Assembly: GCA_015258095.1 (NCBI GenBank)
Contig: JABZIV010000003.1
Span: 1-64,000 of the forward strand
Length of the DNA stretch: 64,000 bases
Reading direction: 5' to 3'
DNA from: Lachnospiraceae bacterium
GTDB taxonomy: Bacteria > Bacillota > Clostridia > Lachnospirales > Lachnospiraceae
Below, piece by piece: positions 19,755-28,567 of this stretch. Numbering within the stretch: the first letter of the stretch is position 1; the number at the start of each line of letters is the position of its first letter. The position numbers were made by a program, and so were the translations under genes. The notes beneath the pieces are model-generated. The model saw only the letters and a list, made by a program, of their open reading frames with translations. It did no database searches and was not told the DNA's origin.

Positions 19755-20273
19755 TTACAAAGTATTCTTCCAATCCAGAAAACGCCTATGCAAACGCTTC
19801 TCTAAAAGAGCGGAAAGCACTCCCATCATGATTCCTGCCAGCATACCGGCAAAAAGAAGAACGGGAAAATAGGCAAAAAGAACAGGACTCCGGAGCAAAA
19901 ACACTGCCATAAGAATTTGCCCCAGATTATGAAATATACCGCCAAGAAGACTCACTGCAAGATAAGAGAAATGCATGCATTTCTTTGCACAGAACATCAC
20001 CGCAAAGCTGAGCAGGAATCCTGCCATGGAATAACTGAGTGTCATCATATTCCCAAATAATATCGCGAGCAGTAAGACACGAAGCAGCGTGATTATCGCA
20101 GTCGGTACCGCACCGATGGAAAATAAGCCAAGGATACTCACAATATTGGCCAATCCCAACTTAATTCCCGGTATCGGAAAAGGCATCGGAAGGAGAGACT
20201 CCACGTAGCCTAAAATCATGGACAAGGCAAGAAACATTGCGTATGCCGTTAATTTCTTCGTATTTTTCCCCAT
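19755..20273 (-). CDS. Gx transporter family membrane protein (HepI-like)
   Basis: 172 residues with five or six hydrophobic helices, beginning [17 protein letters not shown] and carrying [15 protein letters not shown], the hallmark of the Gx transporter / 'heptaprenyl diphosphate synthase component I' family. These are small ECF S-component-like proteins; substrate unknown. In many Firmicutes the gene sits beside a NusG-II domain gene, which is absent here; instead uvrA follows after 37 bases, probably cotranscribed. Confidence 0.82.
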   Translation of the reverse strand: MGKNTKKLTAYAMFLALSMILGYVESLLPMPFPIPGIKLGLANIVSILGLFSIGAVPTAIITLLRVLLLAILFGNMMTLSYSMAGFLLSFAVMFCAKKCMHFSYLAVSLLGGIFHNLGQILMAVFLLRSPVLFAYFPVLLFAGMLAGIMMGVLSALLEKRLHRRFLDWKNTL

Positions 20274-20578
20274 TTTCCCCCATTTCCACCTGTTTTTCTG
20301 ATAGCGTTCCTAGTTTATCACTTCTACGTCCATAAAAAAATCTTATTTTCCATTTCTACAAAAAAAGAGCGGCTATGCGCCGCCCTGCTTCTTTTCTTTT
20401 AACTTGCCACTTCTTGCAATGCTATATCCCTTCCCGAAGCGCTCTGCCCGGGAGTGGATTCTATATTACAATACGGTACAAAACTAAAGAGAAAGTGAGA
20501 TGACTGATGCTTTGTGTCGTGTTCCCCATGCTGTCCTAAGCACTTCCCAGGTCCTGTACGCAAAGCTAATCGAATCTC
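20274..20578. other. 305-base gap: csp trailer with terminator and a hairpin-rich segment
   Basis: No ORF is supported here. It contains the upstream region of the Gx gene and, on the minus strand, a 195-base trailer behind the csp gene ending in a terminator at 20358-20383. Within the trailer CCACTCCCG (20457-20449) can pair with CGGG (20436-20433) and AGTGG (20411-20407), suggesting a small structured RNA or 3'-UTR of about 100 bases. Confidence 0.4.
20358..20383 (-). terminator. Terminator behind the csp gene
   Basis: On the minus strand GCGGC-GCATA-GCCGC is followed by TCTTTTTTTG. It ends transcripts coming from the cold-shock gene at 20579. Confidence 0.8.
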
Positions 20579-20776
20579 TTAAAGCTTTACTACATTGGTA
20601 GCCTGAGGTCCTTTAGCACCATCAACTACTTCAAACTCTACTGCCTGTCCTTCTTCCAAAGACTTGAAGCCTTCTCCGGACAATCCAGAGTAGTGTACGA
20701 ATACGTCCTTTCCTGTCTCGTCAGAGATGAATCCGTATCCCTTTTGGTTGTTAAACCACTTTACTGTACCTTTCAT
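20579..20776 (-). CDS. csp: Cold-shock protein, CspA family
   Basis: 65 residues, a single cold-shock OB-fold domain that binds single-stranded nucleic acid. RNP1 is KGYGFIS and RNP2 is VFVHYSG. ATG 20776 is preceded by GGAGG at eight bases; the upstream in-frame ATG at 20791 would add five residues and has no ribosome site. It has its own promoter, a short leader with an inverted repeat, and a terminator 200 bases downstream. Confidence 0.95.
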   Translation of the reverse strand: MKGTVKWFNNQKGYGFISDETGKDVFVHYSGLSGEGFKSLEEGQAVEFEVVDGAKGPQATNVVKL

Positions 20777-20798
20777 TACTATATCCTCCAAAAAACGA

Positions 20799-20856
20799 TT
20801 GTAACCGAAATTGATTACAACAGGTTAAGGATAACATACCCCTTCATCACAGTCAA
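20799..20856 (-). promoter_or_regulatory. csp promoter and leader hairpin
   Basis: On the minus strand TTGACT (20856-20851), 17 bases, TATCCT (20833-20828) with TG one base before the -10. Just downstream TTGTAA and TTACAA (20820-20799) can form a hairpin in the short leader, close to the ribosome site. Confidence 0.65.
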
Positions 20857-20954
20857 CTAATATTCTTCGAAAGGAACGATTGTTTTAGGTGATTTCGCTA
20901 TATGAAATCCTTCTTTTTTCTTCCGAACCTTCTCGGAATACACGGAACCGCAGT

Positions 20955-21833
20955 TTAGCGATGGAGCAGCTCCTCCAGTTCTTTCTCACTGAAAAGATAA
21001 CGCTTATTACAGAAATCACAACGGACTTCCTGCGCTTTATGATCCTCAATCAACGACTGAATCTCTTTCTTCCCAAGCGAAATCAACGCTTTCTCTACCC
21101 GTTCTCTGCTGCAATTACAATAATAGGATAAAGCTCTTTTCTCATGGATTTCCGGAGAAAAATCCCCCAATAAAAAAGTCAGCATACTCTCCGGCGTTTT
21201 TCCATCTTTTAACAAATCCGTTACGGAATGAACCGTTTTCAGCTTTTCTTCCAGTTTATCCAGAAGGCTTTCTTCCGCAAAAGGAAGCAATTGAATGATA
21301 AATCCGCCTGCCGCCTCTACCGTATTTTCCTTATTGAGAAGGACTCCCAATCCCACGGAAGACGGAATCTGCTCACTAATACTGTAATACGCATTAATAT
21401 CCTCGGCAATCTCTCCGCTGAGCAGTTCTGTCTGCCCGACATAAGGCTCGCCCAAACCGTTATCCCGGATGACGGAAAGAAATCCCTTTCCTACCGCACC
21501 GCCGACATTCAGATGACCGTCTTTCTTTGCAGGAAGAATTACATAAGGATTGCCACAACTTGCTTTGACCGTACCATGGGAATCCGCTGTTGCAAGCAGA
21601 CTTTTCATGGGGCCGTCCCCTTTCACGGAAAGGGTAATCAGATCCTTCTCCCCTTTTAAGTCCATTCCCATCATCAGGGCGGCACTCATCAGCCGTCCAA
21701 GGGCTGCCGTTGCAATCGGAGAGGTATTATGTATGGCACGCTGCGCCTCTGCGGTATCCCTCGTCGTGCAAAGGAATGCCCGAATCTGTCCCTCTGCCGC
21801 TGTCGCTCTAATTAAATAATCATTACTACTCAT
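20955..21833 (-). CDS. hslO: Hsp33 redox-regulated chaperonin
   Basis: 292 residues. Cytosolic holdase activated by oxidative unfolding. The zinc-binding cysteines occur as CNC and CDFC near the C-terminus, spaced as in Hsp33. The start at ATG 21833 (SSNDYLIRATAAEGQIR) matches the family N-terminus and overlaps the end of the SEC-C gene; ATG 21863 would add ten charged residues without support. It forms a two-gene operon with the SEC-C protein. Confidence 0.94.
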   Translation of the reverse strand: MSSNDYLIRATAAEGQIRAFLCTTRDTAEAQRAIHNTSPIATAALGRLMSAALMMGMDLKGEKDLITLSVKGDGPMKSLLATADSHGTVKASCGNPYVILPAKKDGHLNVGGAVGKGFLSVIRDNGLGEPYVGQTELLSGEIAEDINAYYSISEQIPSSVGLGVLLNKENTVEAAGGFIIQLLPFAEESLLDKLEEKLKTVHSVTDLLKDGKTPESMLTFLLGDFSPEIHEKRALSYYCNCSRERVEKALISLGKKEIQSLIEDHKAQEVRCDFCNKRYLFSEKELEELLHR

Positions 21834-22374
21834 TCTTTGCGAGTTCTCTCTCTCTTTCCTCATCTTTTCTCATGCAACATTTCTTATATTTCTTTCCTGA
21901 ACCGCAAGGGCACAAATCATTCGGATAAATCTTCTTGCTTTCTCTTCTCACTGTACCGGATTTTTTCTGCTCCTTATAGAGTTCTTTTCTTCTCTCTTCC
22001 GGTAAAATAGCGTCCCATTCGGGAAGGTCGTAAAGCCAGGATGCTTTGGCTTCCACCATATTGTAGTAGAGTTTCTCCGGGTCAATCTGAATCTTTACAA
22101 CGGTATCCTCTTCCATGGTATCGATGGGATTATGATACCCGGCAAGAGAATCGTCGATTCCGTCTAAAATGCCCACAAAAATAAACTCTTCAATGCCGAA
22201 CTGCTCCGCAAGTTCCTTCACCGTTCCTTCGTAGACCTTCTTCGGATCGGCAAGAACCTTCTCATAGAAGCCTTTTTCTAAAGAAAAGTACTTCTGCCAG
22301 AGCGCTTCCTGCTCATTCTTATTCATCCCGTTCCCGTAAGCCGCATTTCTCCAATTTTCAAGTAAAGTTGCCAT
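21826..22374 (-). CDS. SEC-C motif protein
   Basis: 182 residues from ATG 22374 with GGAG six bases upstream. The C-terminus carries the SEC-C zinc motif NDLCPCGSGKKYKKCC, as found at the end of SecA and in many small stand-alone proteins. The N-terminal 130 residues contain acidic helical stretches and no known catalytic motif. It is coupled to hslO (stop and start overlap), which suggests a role in protein quality control (inference). Confidence 0.85.
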   Translation of the reverse strand: MATLLENWRNAAYGNGMNKNEQEALWQKYFSLEKGFYEKVLADPKKVYEGTVKELAEQFGIEEFIFVGILDGIDDSLAGYHNPIDTMEEDTVVKIQIDPEKLYYNMVEAKASWLYDLPEWDAILPEERRKELYKEQKKSGTVRRESKKIYPNDLCPCGSGKKYKKCCMRKDEERERELAKNE

Positions 22375-22501
22375 AGTATTCTCCATTCTCATTTTTCTAT
22401 AGAATCGTCCGCTTCCTTCTTATCGTCGGAAGGCTGCGGAAGACAAAAAGTTCTTTCAAAAAGTACTTTCTTTTTACTCCGCCGCAAACTCAAACTGCAT
22501 T

Positions 22502-22530
22502 ATTATAACGGAAATAAAGCACTTTTACAA
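22502..22530 (-). promoter_or_regulatory. Promoter of the SEC-C gene/hslO operon
   Basis: Minus strand TTGTAA (22530-22525), 17 bases, perfect TATAAT (22507-22502). The -35 box overlaps the end of the AI-2E-family gene. The leader is about 120 bases. Confidence 0.75.
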
Positions 22531-23775
22531 TTCTTCCGCTTCTACCTTTTCTTTTCCTCCCTCTGTATGAAAGTGTTCAAAATCTTCATAAGATGCGGAG
22601 GAAAGCGGTAATCCTTTCTTCCGCAATCGTTCGTCCGTATATCTTCTAAGACTATGCAAAATCACTGCCCAGAGCGGCACACCGATAATCATTCCCACAA
22701 AACCGAACAATCCGCCGAAAAGCAGGATGGAAAAAAGTACCCAAAAGCTGGAAAGTCCCGTGGAATCCCCCAAAACCTTGGGACCGATAATATTTCCATC
22801 TATCTGCTGGATAATCAAAATCGTAACGGCAAAATACAAACTTTGTATGGGGCTGGTCAGTAGAATCAGCAAAAAACAGGGAATCGCACCGATAAAAGGA
22901 CCAAAGAACGGAATCACATTGGTTACTCCGACGATGACGGATACCAGAAGAGTATAGGGCATCTTCATCACACTCAGTACAAAGAAGGTCAATACCCCGA
23001 TAATCGCACTGTCAATAATTTTCCCTAAGATAAAACCGCCAAAAACATGGTGTACGTATTGTAGTTCTTCAATAATTCTCTTCGCTTTTTTCTCTGAAAA
23101 AAGGGCAAAAAGAAGCTTTCTGAACTGTCTTCTCAACAGATCTTTCATATTGAGAAGATATACCATCACAATCAGACCAATCAGAATATTTTTGATTGCG
23201 GTGACCGTACTCCATATTCCATTGGTGAAGACGGTGGCAATACTCTGTAAATGGGTGAAAATCGTCTGCGTACTCTCCGGCTTTCCGGTAAAAAAGCGGC
23301 TCACGTCATCATAAACATTTTCCACATAAGGTCTTGCTTCCGGGAAACGTTCCAGTAAAATCATCACATTGTTATAGGAGCGATTGATGGTATCCGGAAG
23401 ACTGTTATACAAACTCATAACGGACTTACTTAACTCCGGAATCAGCATCGAAACCAAACCGCTTACCAGGAACGACAAAAAAAGTAAACTTGCCACCGTG
23501 CCGGAAATCGCCAGAATCCGACGATGCGCTTTCCTCTTGAAAAGAGAAAGAGAAACCCGACTGCACCAGTTCACCACGGTATTGTAGACCGGGCTCATGA
23601 GATAAGCCAAAACCGCACCATAGATAATCGGCGTCAAAATCTGTACAAAAAATCCCAGAAAATTGGTCACAAAATAAAAGCGACTCGCCAGCACATAAAC
23701 AAGAGTCACTAACGCCAGAACCGAAAAGGCAGTCAGCCCCCACTTGATCTGTTCCTTCCACTCTTCTTTCTTCAT
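22525..23775 (-). CDS. AI-2E family transporter (YdiK/PerM type)
   Basis: 416 residues with about eight membrane helices: a pair and a third near the N-terminus, a long amphipathic middle region, and a C-terminal cluster. Family features are FFGPFIGAIPC, IIQQIDGNIIGPKVLG and GIPLWAVI near the C-terminus. Members are proposed exporters of small molecules or ions; named for AI-2 export in one case, with the real substrate here unknown. It has a long non-coding upstream region that holds the ncRNA at 23885-24147. Confidence 0.88.
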   Translation of the reverse strand: MKKEEWKEQIKWGLTAFSVLALVTLVYVLASRFYFVTNFLGFFVQILTPIIYGAVLAYLMSPVYNTVVNWCSRVSLSLFKRKAHRRILAISGTVASLLFLSFLVSGLVSMLIPELSKSVMSLYNSLPDTINRSYNNVMILLERFPEARPYVENVYDDVSRFFTGKPESTQTIFTHLQSIATVFTNGIWSTVTAIKNILIGLIVMVYLLNMKDLLRRQFRKLLFALFSEKKAKRIIEELQYVHHVFGGFILGKIIDSAIIGVLTFFVLSVMKMPYTLLVSVIVGVTNVIPFFGPFIGAIPCFLLILLTSPIQSLYFAVTILIIQQIDGNIIGPKVLGDSTGLSSFWVLFSILLFGGLFGFVGMIIGVPLWAVILHSLRRYTDERLRKKGLPLSSASYEDFEHFHTEGGKEKVEAEEL

Positions 23776-23884
23776 CTTCTATCCCTCTACCCCGAGTCTC
23801 CCATACGACTCTTGTCTTCTCCTCTTTCTTCCCGAAATATCTCTTTCGGAAAGTCCGCGCTTCTTGAAGAACAGTTCCTTTAAC

Positions 23885-23914
23885 AAAAAAGCTTCACATC
23901 ATTCGACATGAAGC
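23885..23914 (-). terminator. Terminator of the ncRNA
   Basis: On the minus strand GCTTCA and TGAAGC (outer six pairs plus two inner pairs around a small internal loop) are followed by TTTTTT. Confidence 0.85.
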
Positions 23915-24147
23915 AGAATAACAAAATCAACTTACCAAAACGCCGTACCACACGTTTGACTCCTAGCATTAAGCCAGGTGGGTAACCTCACGGATACCTC
24001 AAGGATCCTTAACCGCGGACGGAAGGCATGCTATCTTTATCACAAATATTGGGAACCCGTATGTCATATTTGTAGGTTCAAATTGTGTGGACACGAACGC
24101 CCCAGTAAGTACGAAACGCAAGAAAAGAACGTCAGAATACTACACTT
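23885..24147 (-). ncRNA. ssrS: Structured ncRNA, candidate 6S RNA
   Basis: A free-standing transcript of about 260 bases with its own promoter and terminator. The ends pair: CTTACTGGGGCG (24109-24098) with CGTTTTGGTAAG (23942-23931), 12 pairs including G-U, then CCACAC with GTGTGG (24090-24085 and 23953-23948). Inside are further hairpins, ACAAATAT/ATATTTGT and TAGCAT/ATGCTA. A long closed rod with an unpaired interior next to a housekeeping gene fits 6S RNA, and the sequence resembles what I recall of clostridial 6S, but that is memory. It lacks the SRP RNA core motif and the RNase P and tmRNA signatures. The existence of an RNA gene is much surer than its name. Confidence 0.6.
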
Positions 24148-24153
24148 TCCTGC

Positions 24154-24182
24154 ATTATAGCAAAGCCAATTTAGGCTTGCAA
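24154..24182 (-). promoter_or_regulatory. Promoter of the ncRNA
   Basis: Minus strand TTGCAA (24182-24177), 17 bases, perfect TATAAT (24159-24154). It begins inside the last codons of thiN. Confidence 0.7.
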
Positions 24183-24992
24183 GGGGGCATAAGATAAAAT
24201 CAGAATCCCGTTTTTTACAGACACTTCCGCCTCTTCTCCTATAAACTCATTACTGACTCCGATCGGATTCGTACTTTGCAATTCCACATTGTTTATTCGA
24301 TATAGAAGTCCTCTCTCCGATACACCACAAGAAAGATCCGTGAAAGAAAAGACGGACAAATACCCGCGATACTCCTTTGTGAAAACTTTCTTTCCATTCC
24401 TTAAAGCTGTAAACAGCTGATTCTTTCCATAGAGATAGCCCTCCGCCCCCTCTTCCGCCAAAAAAGCCAGGCTTTGCAAGGCAGCATAACTGTGGTCTAT
24501 TCTTTCTCCTCCGAGAGCCGCCAGAATATGCACTTCACGGATACCTTTCGATAAGACAAGTTTCAATGCCGCCTGAAGGTCGGTATCATTTTTTACATGA
24601 GGTAGACGATAAAGCGGAATGGAGGAACTCTTCCCCGCTACGTCCCCTTCCCTCTCCGCCTTCTCTATGAATCTTTCTCTCTCTCCTACTGTTTTCTTAT
24701 CAAAAATAGAATACGACGTGCTTTCTTTCGCATTCAGAAAAGACGCATTTTTTCCGTTTTCTCTCCTTTCTCCGCTTTCTCCTTTTTCTTGATTTTCTTT
24801 CCCGTAAGAATCCATATCTCCTATGAGGAGATTCGGCGTAATCTGCAACGCTTCATAGTAGTGCATTCCACCGTCGATTGCCACAAGAAAATCTTCTTCT
24901 GTAAGAGAAAAAGGAAGCCCGTAAAAGCTTCCTGCCGCAATCAATACTGCACGTTTATACCTATCCTTCTCCCTTTCCCCGAATTCTTCCAT
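24171..24992 (-). CDS. thiN: Thiamine pyrophosphokinase with an internal insertion
   Basis: 273 residues, against about 210 for the family. Makes thiamine diphosphate from thiamine and ATP. Family motifs are AIDGGMHYYEAL (39-50), the metal-binding GDMDS (58-62), NDTD (135-138) and ALGGERIDH. Between GDMDS and NDTD there are about 65 extra residues (63-127), polar and highly charged, probably a disordered loop at the active-site side. Reading frame is intact. It is likely cotranscribed with tadA upstream. Confidence 0.9.
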   Translation of the reverse strand: MEEFGEREKDRYKRAVLIAAGSFYGLPFSLTEEDFLVAIDGGMHYYEALQITPNLLIGDMDSYGKENQEKGESGERRENGKNASFLNAKESTSYSIFDKKTVGERERFIEKAEREGDVAGKSSSIPLYRLPHVKNDTDLQAALKLVLSKGIREVHILAALGGERIDHSYAALQSLAFLAEEGAEGYLYGKNQLFTALRNGKKVFTKEYRGYLSVFSFTDLSCGVSERGLLYRINNVELQSTNPIGVSNEFIGEEAEVSVKNGILILSYAPLQA

Positions 24993-25070
24993 AGGCAGTC
25001 CTCCAGTCCATTTTTTCCCTCTTCCTGCTCAAAGCTTCTCTACAAAAAATTTAAGAATTCACTATCTTCT

Positions 25071-25583
25071 CTATTTTTTACGCAGCTGTAAAAAGAAATC
25101 CTGTAAAAGCTTCCTGGCTTCTTCCGCTTTTACCCCTTCCTCAATCGACACACGGTGATTCAGTTCTTTCATCTGTAAAATATTTTGCACCGATCCGCAG
25201 AAACCGGCCTTCGGATTACGAACTGCCATAGAAAGACGGGGAATACGAGCCTGTAAGATTGCACCGGCACACATGGGACAAGGTTCCAGATTGACATAAA
25301 GAGTGCAATCCTCCAGTCTCCAGTCTCCTATCTTCTTGCAAGCCTCTTCTATAGCAAAAATTTCTGCATGATAGAGTGCGTTCTTCTTTGCATTCCGTTG
25401 ATTCCAGCCTCTTCCAAGTATCGTCCCCGGTAAAATGTCCATCTCCCTGCAAAGTTTTCCCATCGGAGAGACAGGAACTGTCCCATCATAAACCAGGACA
25501 GCTCCAATCGGAACATCTCTCTCTTCATAAGCCTTCCTTGCAAGCCGAAGCACTTCCTCCATATAACAGTCGCTTTCTCCCAT
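25071..25583 (-). CDS. tadA: tRNA-specific adenosine deaminase
   Basis: 170 residues. Converts A34 to inosine in tRNA-Arg(ACG). Catalytic zinc motifs are HAEIFAIEEA and PCPMCAGAI. Compared with the family, about 20 extra residues sit between VLVYDG and GTILGRGWN (around 31-51). ATG 25583 lies seven bases after the deoB stop; a second ATG at 25562 has a poorer ribosome site. Confidence 0.92.
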   Translation of the reverse strand: MGESDCYMEEVLRLARKAYEERDVPIGAVLVYDGTVPVSPMGKLCREMDILPGTILGRGWNQRNAKKNALYHAEIFAIEEACKKIGDWRLEDCTLYVNLEPCPMCAGAILQARIPRLSMAVRNPKAGFCGSVQNILQMKELNHRVSIEEGVKAEEARKLLQDFFLQLRKK

Positions 25584-25589
25584 AAACTT

Positions 25590-26792
25590 CTACTCTTTTT
25601 CTATCTCCGATAAAATCGACTTTCCAATCAGTCCTTTCGGCATTGCAACGGAAAAATTTTCTGCAATACTTGCCCCTATCACGGAAAAACTGTCCTGTTC
25701 CTCTCCTTCTCCGCCATGAATCCCCTTATAGTATGCCAAAAGGGGAACCTGTTCCCTGGTATGATCGGTACCCGTATAGGTCGGGTCATTCCCATGATCT
25801 GCCGTTAGGAGCAGAAGATCCCCTTCCTTTAAAACAGAAAGCAGTTCTCCGAGCTTTCGGTCAAACCGTTCAATTTCTTCTCCATATCCGACCGGATTTC
25901 TTCTATGTCCGTAGACGGCATCAAAATCAACCAGATTCACAAAGCAAAGTCCGGTAAAATCCTTATTTTTTGCAAGCTCTATACACTGCTCCATCCCGTG
26001 AACCGAAGAGTTGGAATGTTCTGCTTCCGTGATTCCTTCATTCACGAAAATATCCGCAATTTTCCCAATGGAAATCACGGTATATCCGGCATCCTGCAAA
26101 GCGTTCAGCACCGTATCCTGTGGAGGCTTTACGGCAAGATCGTGCCGATTGGCGGTACGTTTAAACTCTCCTTTTTTCGTTCCGACATAAGGTCTGGCAA
26201 TTACCCTTCCCACCTTCCACGCAGGCTTCATGCAGATTTCTCTTGCAATTTCACAGCAGCGGTAGAGCTCCTGTAAGCCAAAAATCTTCTCATCCTCCGG
26301 TGCGGCAATCTGGAGAACCGAGTCCGCGGAAGTATAGACAATCATCGCTCCGCTTCGGATCTGTTCTTCGCCGAGTTCATCCAATATCGCGGTTCCCGAC
26401 GCGGACTTATTTCCGATAACTTTATGTCCCGTTCTCTCCTCCAGCTCTTGAATAAGTTCTTTCGGAAAACCGGTATCCGTAAACGTTACAAAGGGAACTT
26501 CGGTCTTGATTCCCATCATCTCCCAATGTCCGGTCATCGTATCTTTCCCGTTACTCGCTTCATTCAGACGAAAAAACTTTCCGCTCGGTTCGGAAACGGC
26601 GTTCACGCCTTTCAACTTTTTTAAATTTCCAACTCCCATCTTTTGGAGATGGGGGATGGAAAAATCTTCCATCTTTTCTGCGATATGCCCGAAAGTATCC
26701 GCTCCGCTGTCACCAAAGCGTGCTGCATCCTTGCCATTTCCGATTCCCAGGGAATCCAGAACAATTAAAAATACTCTTTTGAATTTCATCAT
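25590..26792 (-). CDS. deoB: Phosphopentomutase
   Basis: 400 residues, alkaline-phosphatase superfamily. Interconverts (deoxy)ribose 1- and 5-phosphate, linking nucleoside phosphorolysis to the pentose pathway. N-terminal [17 protein letters not shown] with its metal-binding Asp, [15 protein letters not shown] with the phosphorylated Thr, and [20 protein letters not shown] near the C-terminus are diagnostic. Two adjacent ATG codons are possible. It groups with udp and deoD. Confidence 0.96.
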   Translation of the reverse strand: MMKFKRVFLIVLDSLGIGNGKDAARFGDSGADTFGHIAEKMEDFSIPHLQKMGVGNLKKLKGVNAVSEPSGKFFRLNEASNGKDTMTGHWEMMGIKTEVPFVTFTDTGFPKELIQELEERTGHKVIGNKSASGTAILDELGEEQIRSGAMIVYTSADSVLQIAAPEDEKIFGLQELYRCCEIAREICMKPAWKVGRVIARPYVGTKKGEFKRTANRHDLAVKPPQDTVLNALQDAGYTVISIGKIADIFVNEGITEAEHSNSSVHGMEQCIELAKNKDFTGLCFVNLVDFDAVYGHRRNPVGYGEEIERFDRKLGELLSVLKEGDLLLLTADHGNDPTYTGTDHTREQVPLLAYYKGIHGGEGEEQDSFSVIGASIAENFSVAMPKGLIGKSILSEIEKE

Positions 26793-26827
26793 CGCCCTCT
26801 CTTTACTCTCTATCTATCTAAAGCTGC

Positions 26828-27601
26828 TCATTCCCGCTCTTTTCGGATCATCTCCCGAATGGCTTCCACGGCAACCTGAATCGCCCTATCCGTTTCATGA
26901 TAAATCGGATTGGACATTCCCGCCTTTACTCTTTCCTGATTGGAAACAACAGAAAGAACCGTACCGACTTTCTTCTTCAAGAATGCCGCTACCGTAAAAA
27001 GCGCCGCACTTTCCATCTCCGATGCTTTGCATCCCAGTTTCAGCCATGCCTGCCACTTCTCTAAAAGTTCATAGGAAACGGGCAGTTCCTCCGGTTTATG
27101 CTGTCCGTAAAAAGCGTCCTTGCACTGTACAACACCCACGTGTTTTCTAAAGCCCAGACGTTCTGCCGCATCAAAAAGTTCTCTCGTTACAAAAAAATCG
27201 GCAGTGGCAGGCCATTCAATCGGGGCATATTCCTTGGATGTACCTTCCATACGAACAGCAGATTCGGCGATAACCAGATCTCCGGACTCCACAGAAAGAT
27301 CCATCCCTCCCGCAGTGCCCACACGAATGAACACTTCCGCACCGCATTTTGTGAGTTCTTCCATCGCAATGGAAGCCGACGGTCCTCCTATTCCCGTAGA
27401 GCACACACTGACTTTCTCTCCCGATATTGTCCCTGTGATTGTCACATACTCTCTTCTGTCTGCAATCTCCACCGGATTCTCAAAATATTTCGCAATCTTC
27501 GCACAGCGTTTGGGATCTCCCGGAAGAAGTACATACCTTCCCACCTCTCCCGGTCGTACACCGATATGATAGCAACGATCATCTTCAGAATAATTGATCA
27601 T
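26828..27601 (-). CDS. udp: Uridine phosphorylase
   Basis: 257 residues, nucleoside phosphorylase family I. Splits uridine with phosphate to uracil and ribose 1-phosphate. Phosphate site [38 protein letters not shown] and [28 protein letters not shown] support the pyrimidine-specific branch. ATG 27601 has AAGGAG upstream. Ribose 1-phosphate would feed the DeoB step encoded next. Confidence 0.92.
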   Translation of the reverse strand: MINYSEDDRCYHIGVRPGEVGRYVLLPGDPKRCAKIAKYFENPVEIADRREYVTITGTISGEKVSVCSTGIGGPSASIAMEELTKCGAEVFIRVGTAGGMDLSVESGDLVIAESAVRMEGTSKEYAPIEWPATADFFVTRELFDAAERLGFRKHVGVVQCKDAFYGQHKPEELPVSYELLEKWQAWLKLGCKASEMESAALFTVAAFLKKKVGTVLSVVSNQERVKAGMSNPIYHETDRAIQVAVEAIREMIRKERE

Positions 27602-27673
27602 TCCATACTCCTTCCGGATAAACCCGTCTATTCCAAGCCTATCCTTTTCTGCCTATTTTTTTCAAAGTACCTT

Positions 27674-28378
27674 TTATTCGGCAAAGGACAAGGCAATCTC
27701 CATCATATCGGAGAATCCCGTCTGTCTTTCATCTGCCGAAAGTTCCGTGCCTTTCACAATATGGTCCGAAATGGAAAGAATGGCAAGCGCTTTTTTCTTC
27801 AGCTTAGCCGCATTCATATACAGTGCAGCCGCTTCCATTTCCACACAAAGCACTCCCATGTCCGCCCACTTCTTCGCCGCATCCGGATAAGCATTGTAAA
27901 AGATGTCGGATGACACGACATTCCCCACCGTAAAGCGGATGCCTCTGGAGCGGGCTTCTTTAACCGCTTTCTCCAGAAGGGAAAAATCGGCAATGGGAGC
28001 GAAAGTCCCGGGAAGGGCATACTGATAAGCAAAACGGGAATCCGTGCAGGCTGCCTGGGCAAAAACAATCTCTTTCAGATTGATATTCTCCTGCAAGGCT
28101 CCGGCAGAACCGATACGAATAATGGTATCCACATCATAAAATTGATACAGTTCATAGGAATAGATGCCGATGGACGGCATCCCCATGCCTCCCCCCATAA
28201 CGGAGATTTCTTTTCCCTGTATCTTACCGGTAAAGCCAAGCATGTTTCGGACAGAATTAAAACAATGCACATCCGACAGATATGTTTCCGCAATATACTT
28301 CGCACGAAGCGGATCCCCCGGCATCAGGACGGTCTTTGCAATCTCTCCCTTTTCCGCTTTATTATGTGGTGTACTCAT
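27674..28378 (-). CDS. deoD: Purine nucleoside phosphorylase, DeoD type
   Basis: 234 residues, the hexameric DeoD type. Phosphorolyses purine (deoxy)nucleosides. VLMPGDPLRAKYIAETYL, GMGMPSIGIYSYEL, IIRIGSAGALQENI and the catalytic-site stretch ILSISDHIVKG are characteristic. It starts the deoD-udp-deoB group and has a candidate promoter upstream. Confidence 0.96.
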   Translation of the reverse strand: MSTPHNKAEKGEIAKTVLMPGDPLRAKYIAETYLSDVHCFNSVRNMLGFTGKIQGKEISVMGGGMGMPSIGIYSYELYQFYDVDTIIRIGSAGALQENINLKEIVFAQAACTDSRFAYQYALPGTFAPIADFSLLEKAVKEARSRGIRFTVGNVVSSDIFYNAYPDAAKKWADMGVLCVEMEAAALYMNAAKLKKKALAILSISDHIVKGTELSADERQTGFSDMMEIALSFAE

Positions 28379-28447
28379 ACATCCTCCTCTTTCTTTCCAT
28401 TCCTTCTTTTTCCCTATTCTGCGCTTTCAGAGCGGCGGAACAAGTAC

Positions 28448-28476
28448 AGAATAGAACAGAAAGAGAAAAATGTCTA
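28448..28476 (-). promoter_or_regulatory. Candidate deoD promoter
   Basis: Minus strand TAGACA (28476-28471), 17 bases, TATTCT (28453-28448), about 70 bases before deoD and just behind the tRNA-array terminator. Confidence 0.45.
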
Positions 28477-28501
28477 CGTCCCAGCCCTCCCCTTTTTCTA
28501 C

Positions 28502-28541
28502 AAAAAAATAACGAGCAAAGCTGAATCTCAGGTTTCACTCG
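28502..28541 (-). terminator. Terminator of the tRNA array
   Basis: On the minus strand an interrupted stem (CGAG, AAA and CTGA pairing with TCAG, TTT and CTCG) is followed by TTATTTTTTT, about 26 bases past tRNA-Leu. Confidence 0.65.
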
Positions 28542-28567
28542 GTATCGTCTTCTCTCTATTTTATTCG

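Larger units (their letters stand above)
23776..24170. other. 395-base gap holding an ncRNA gene
   Basis: No ORF is supported. The right two thirds are occupied by the ncRNA described separately (promoter 24154-24182, terminator 23885-23914). The left ~110 bases are upstream of the AI-2E-family gene; I could not identify a promoter there. Confidence 0.7.

Noticed and set aside
23885..24147. T-box or other aminoacyl-tRNA riboswitch reading of the ncRNA region
   Set aside because: AACCGCGG appears on the plus strand but the T-box AGGGTGGNACCGCG core is not present, and the gene downstream on that strand would be antisense to thiN.
23885..24147. SRP RNA, RNase P RNA or tmRNA
   Set aside because: The SRP core GGTCCGGAAGGAAGC, RNase P conserved segments and the tmRNA ends were looked for and not seen on either strand.
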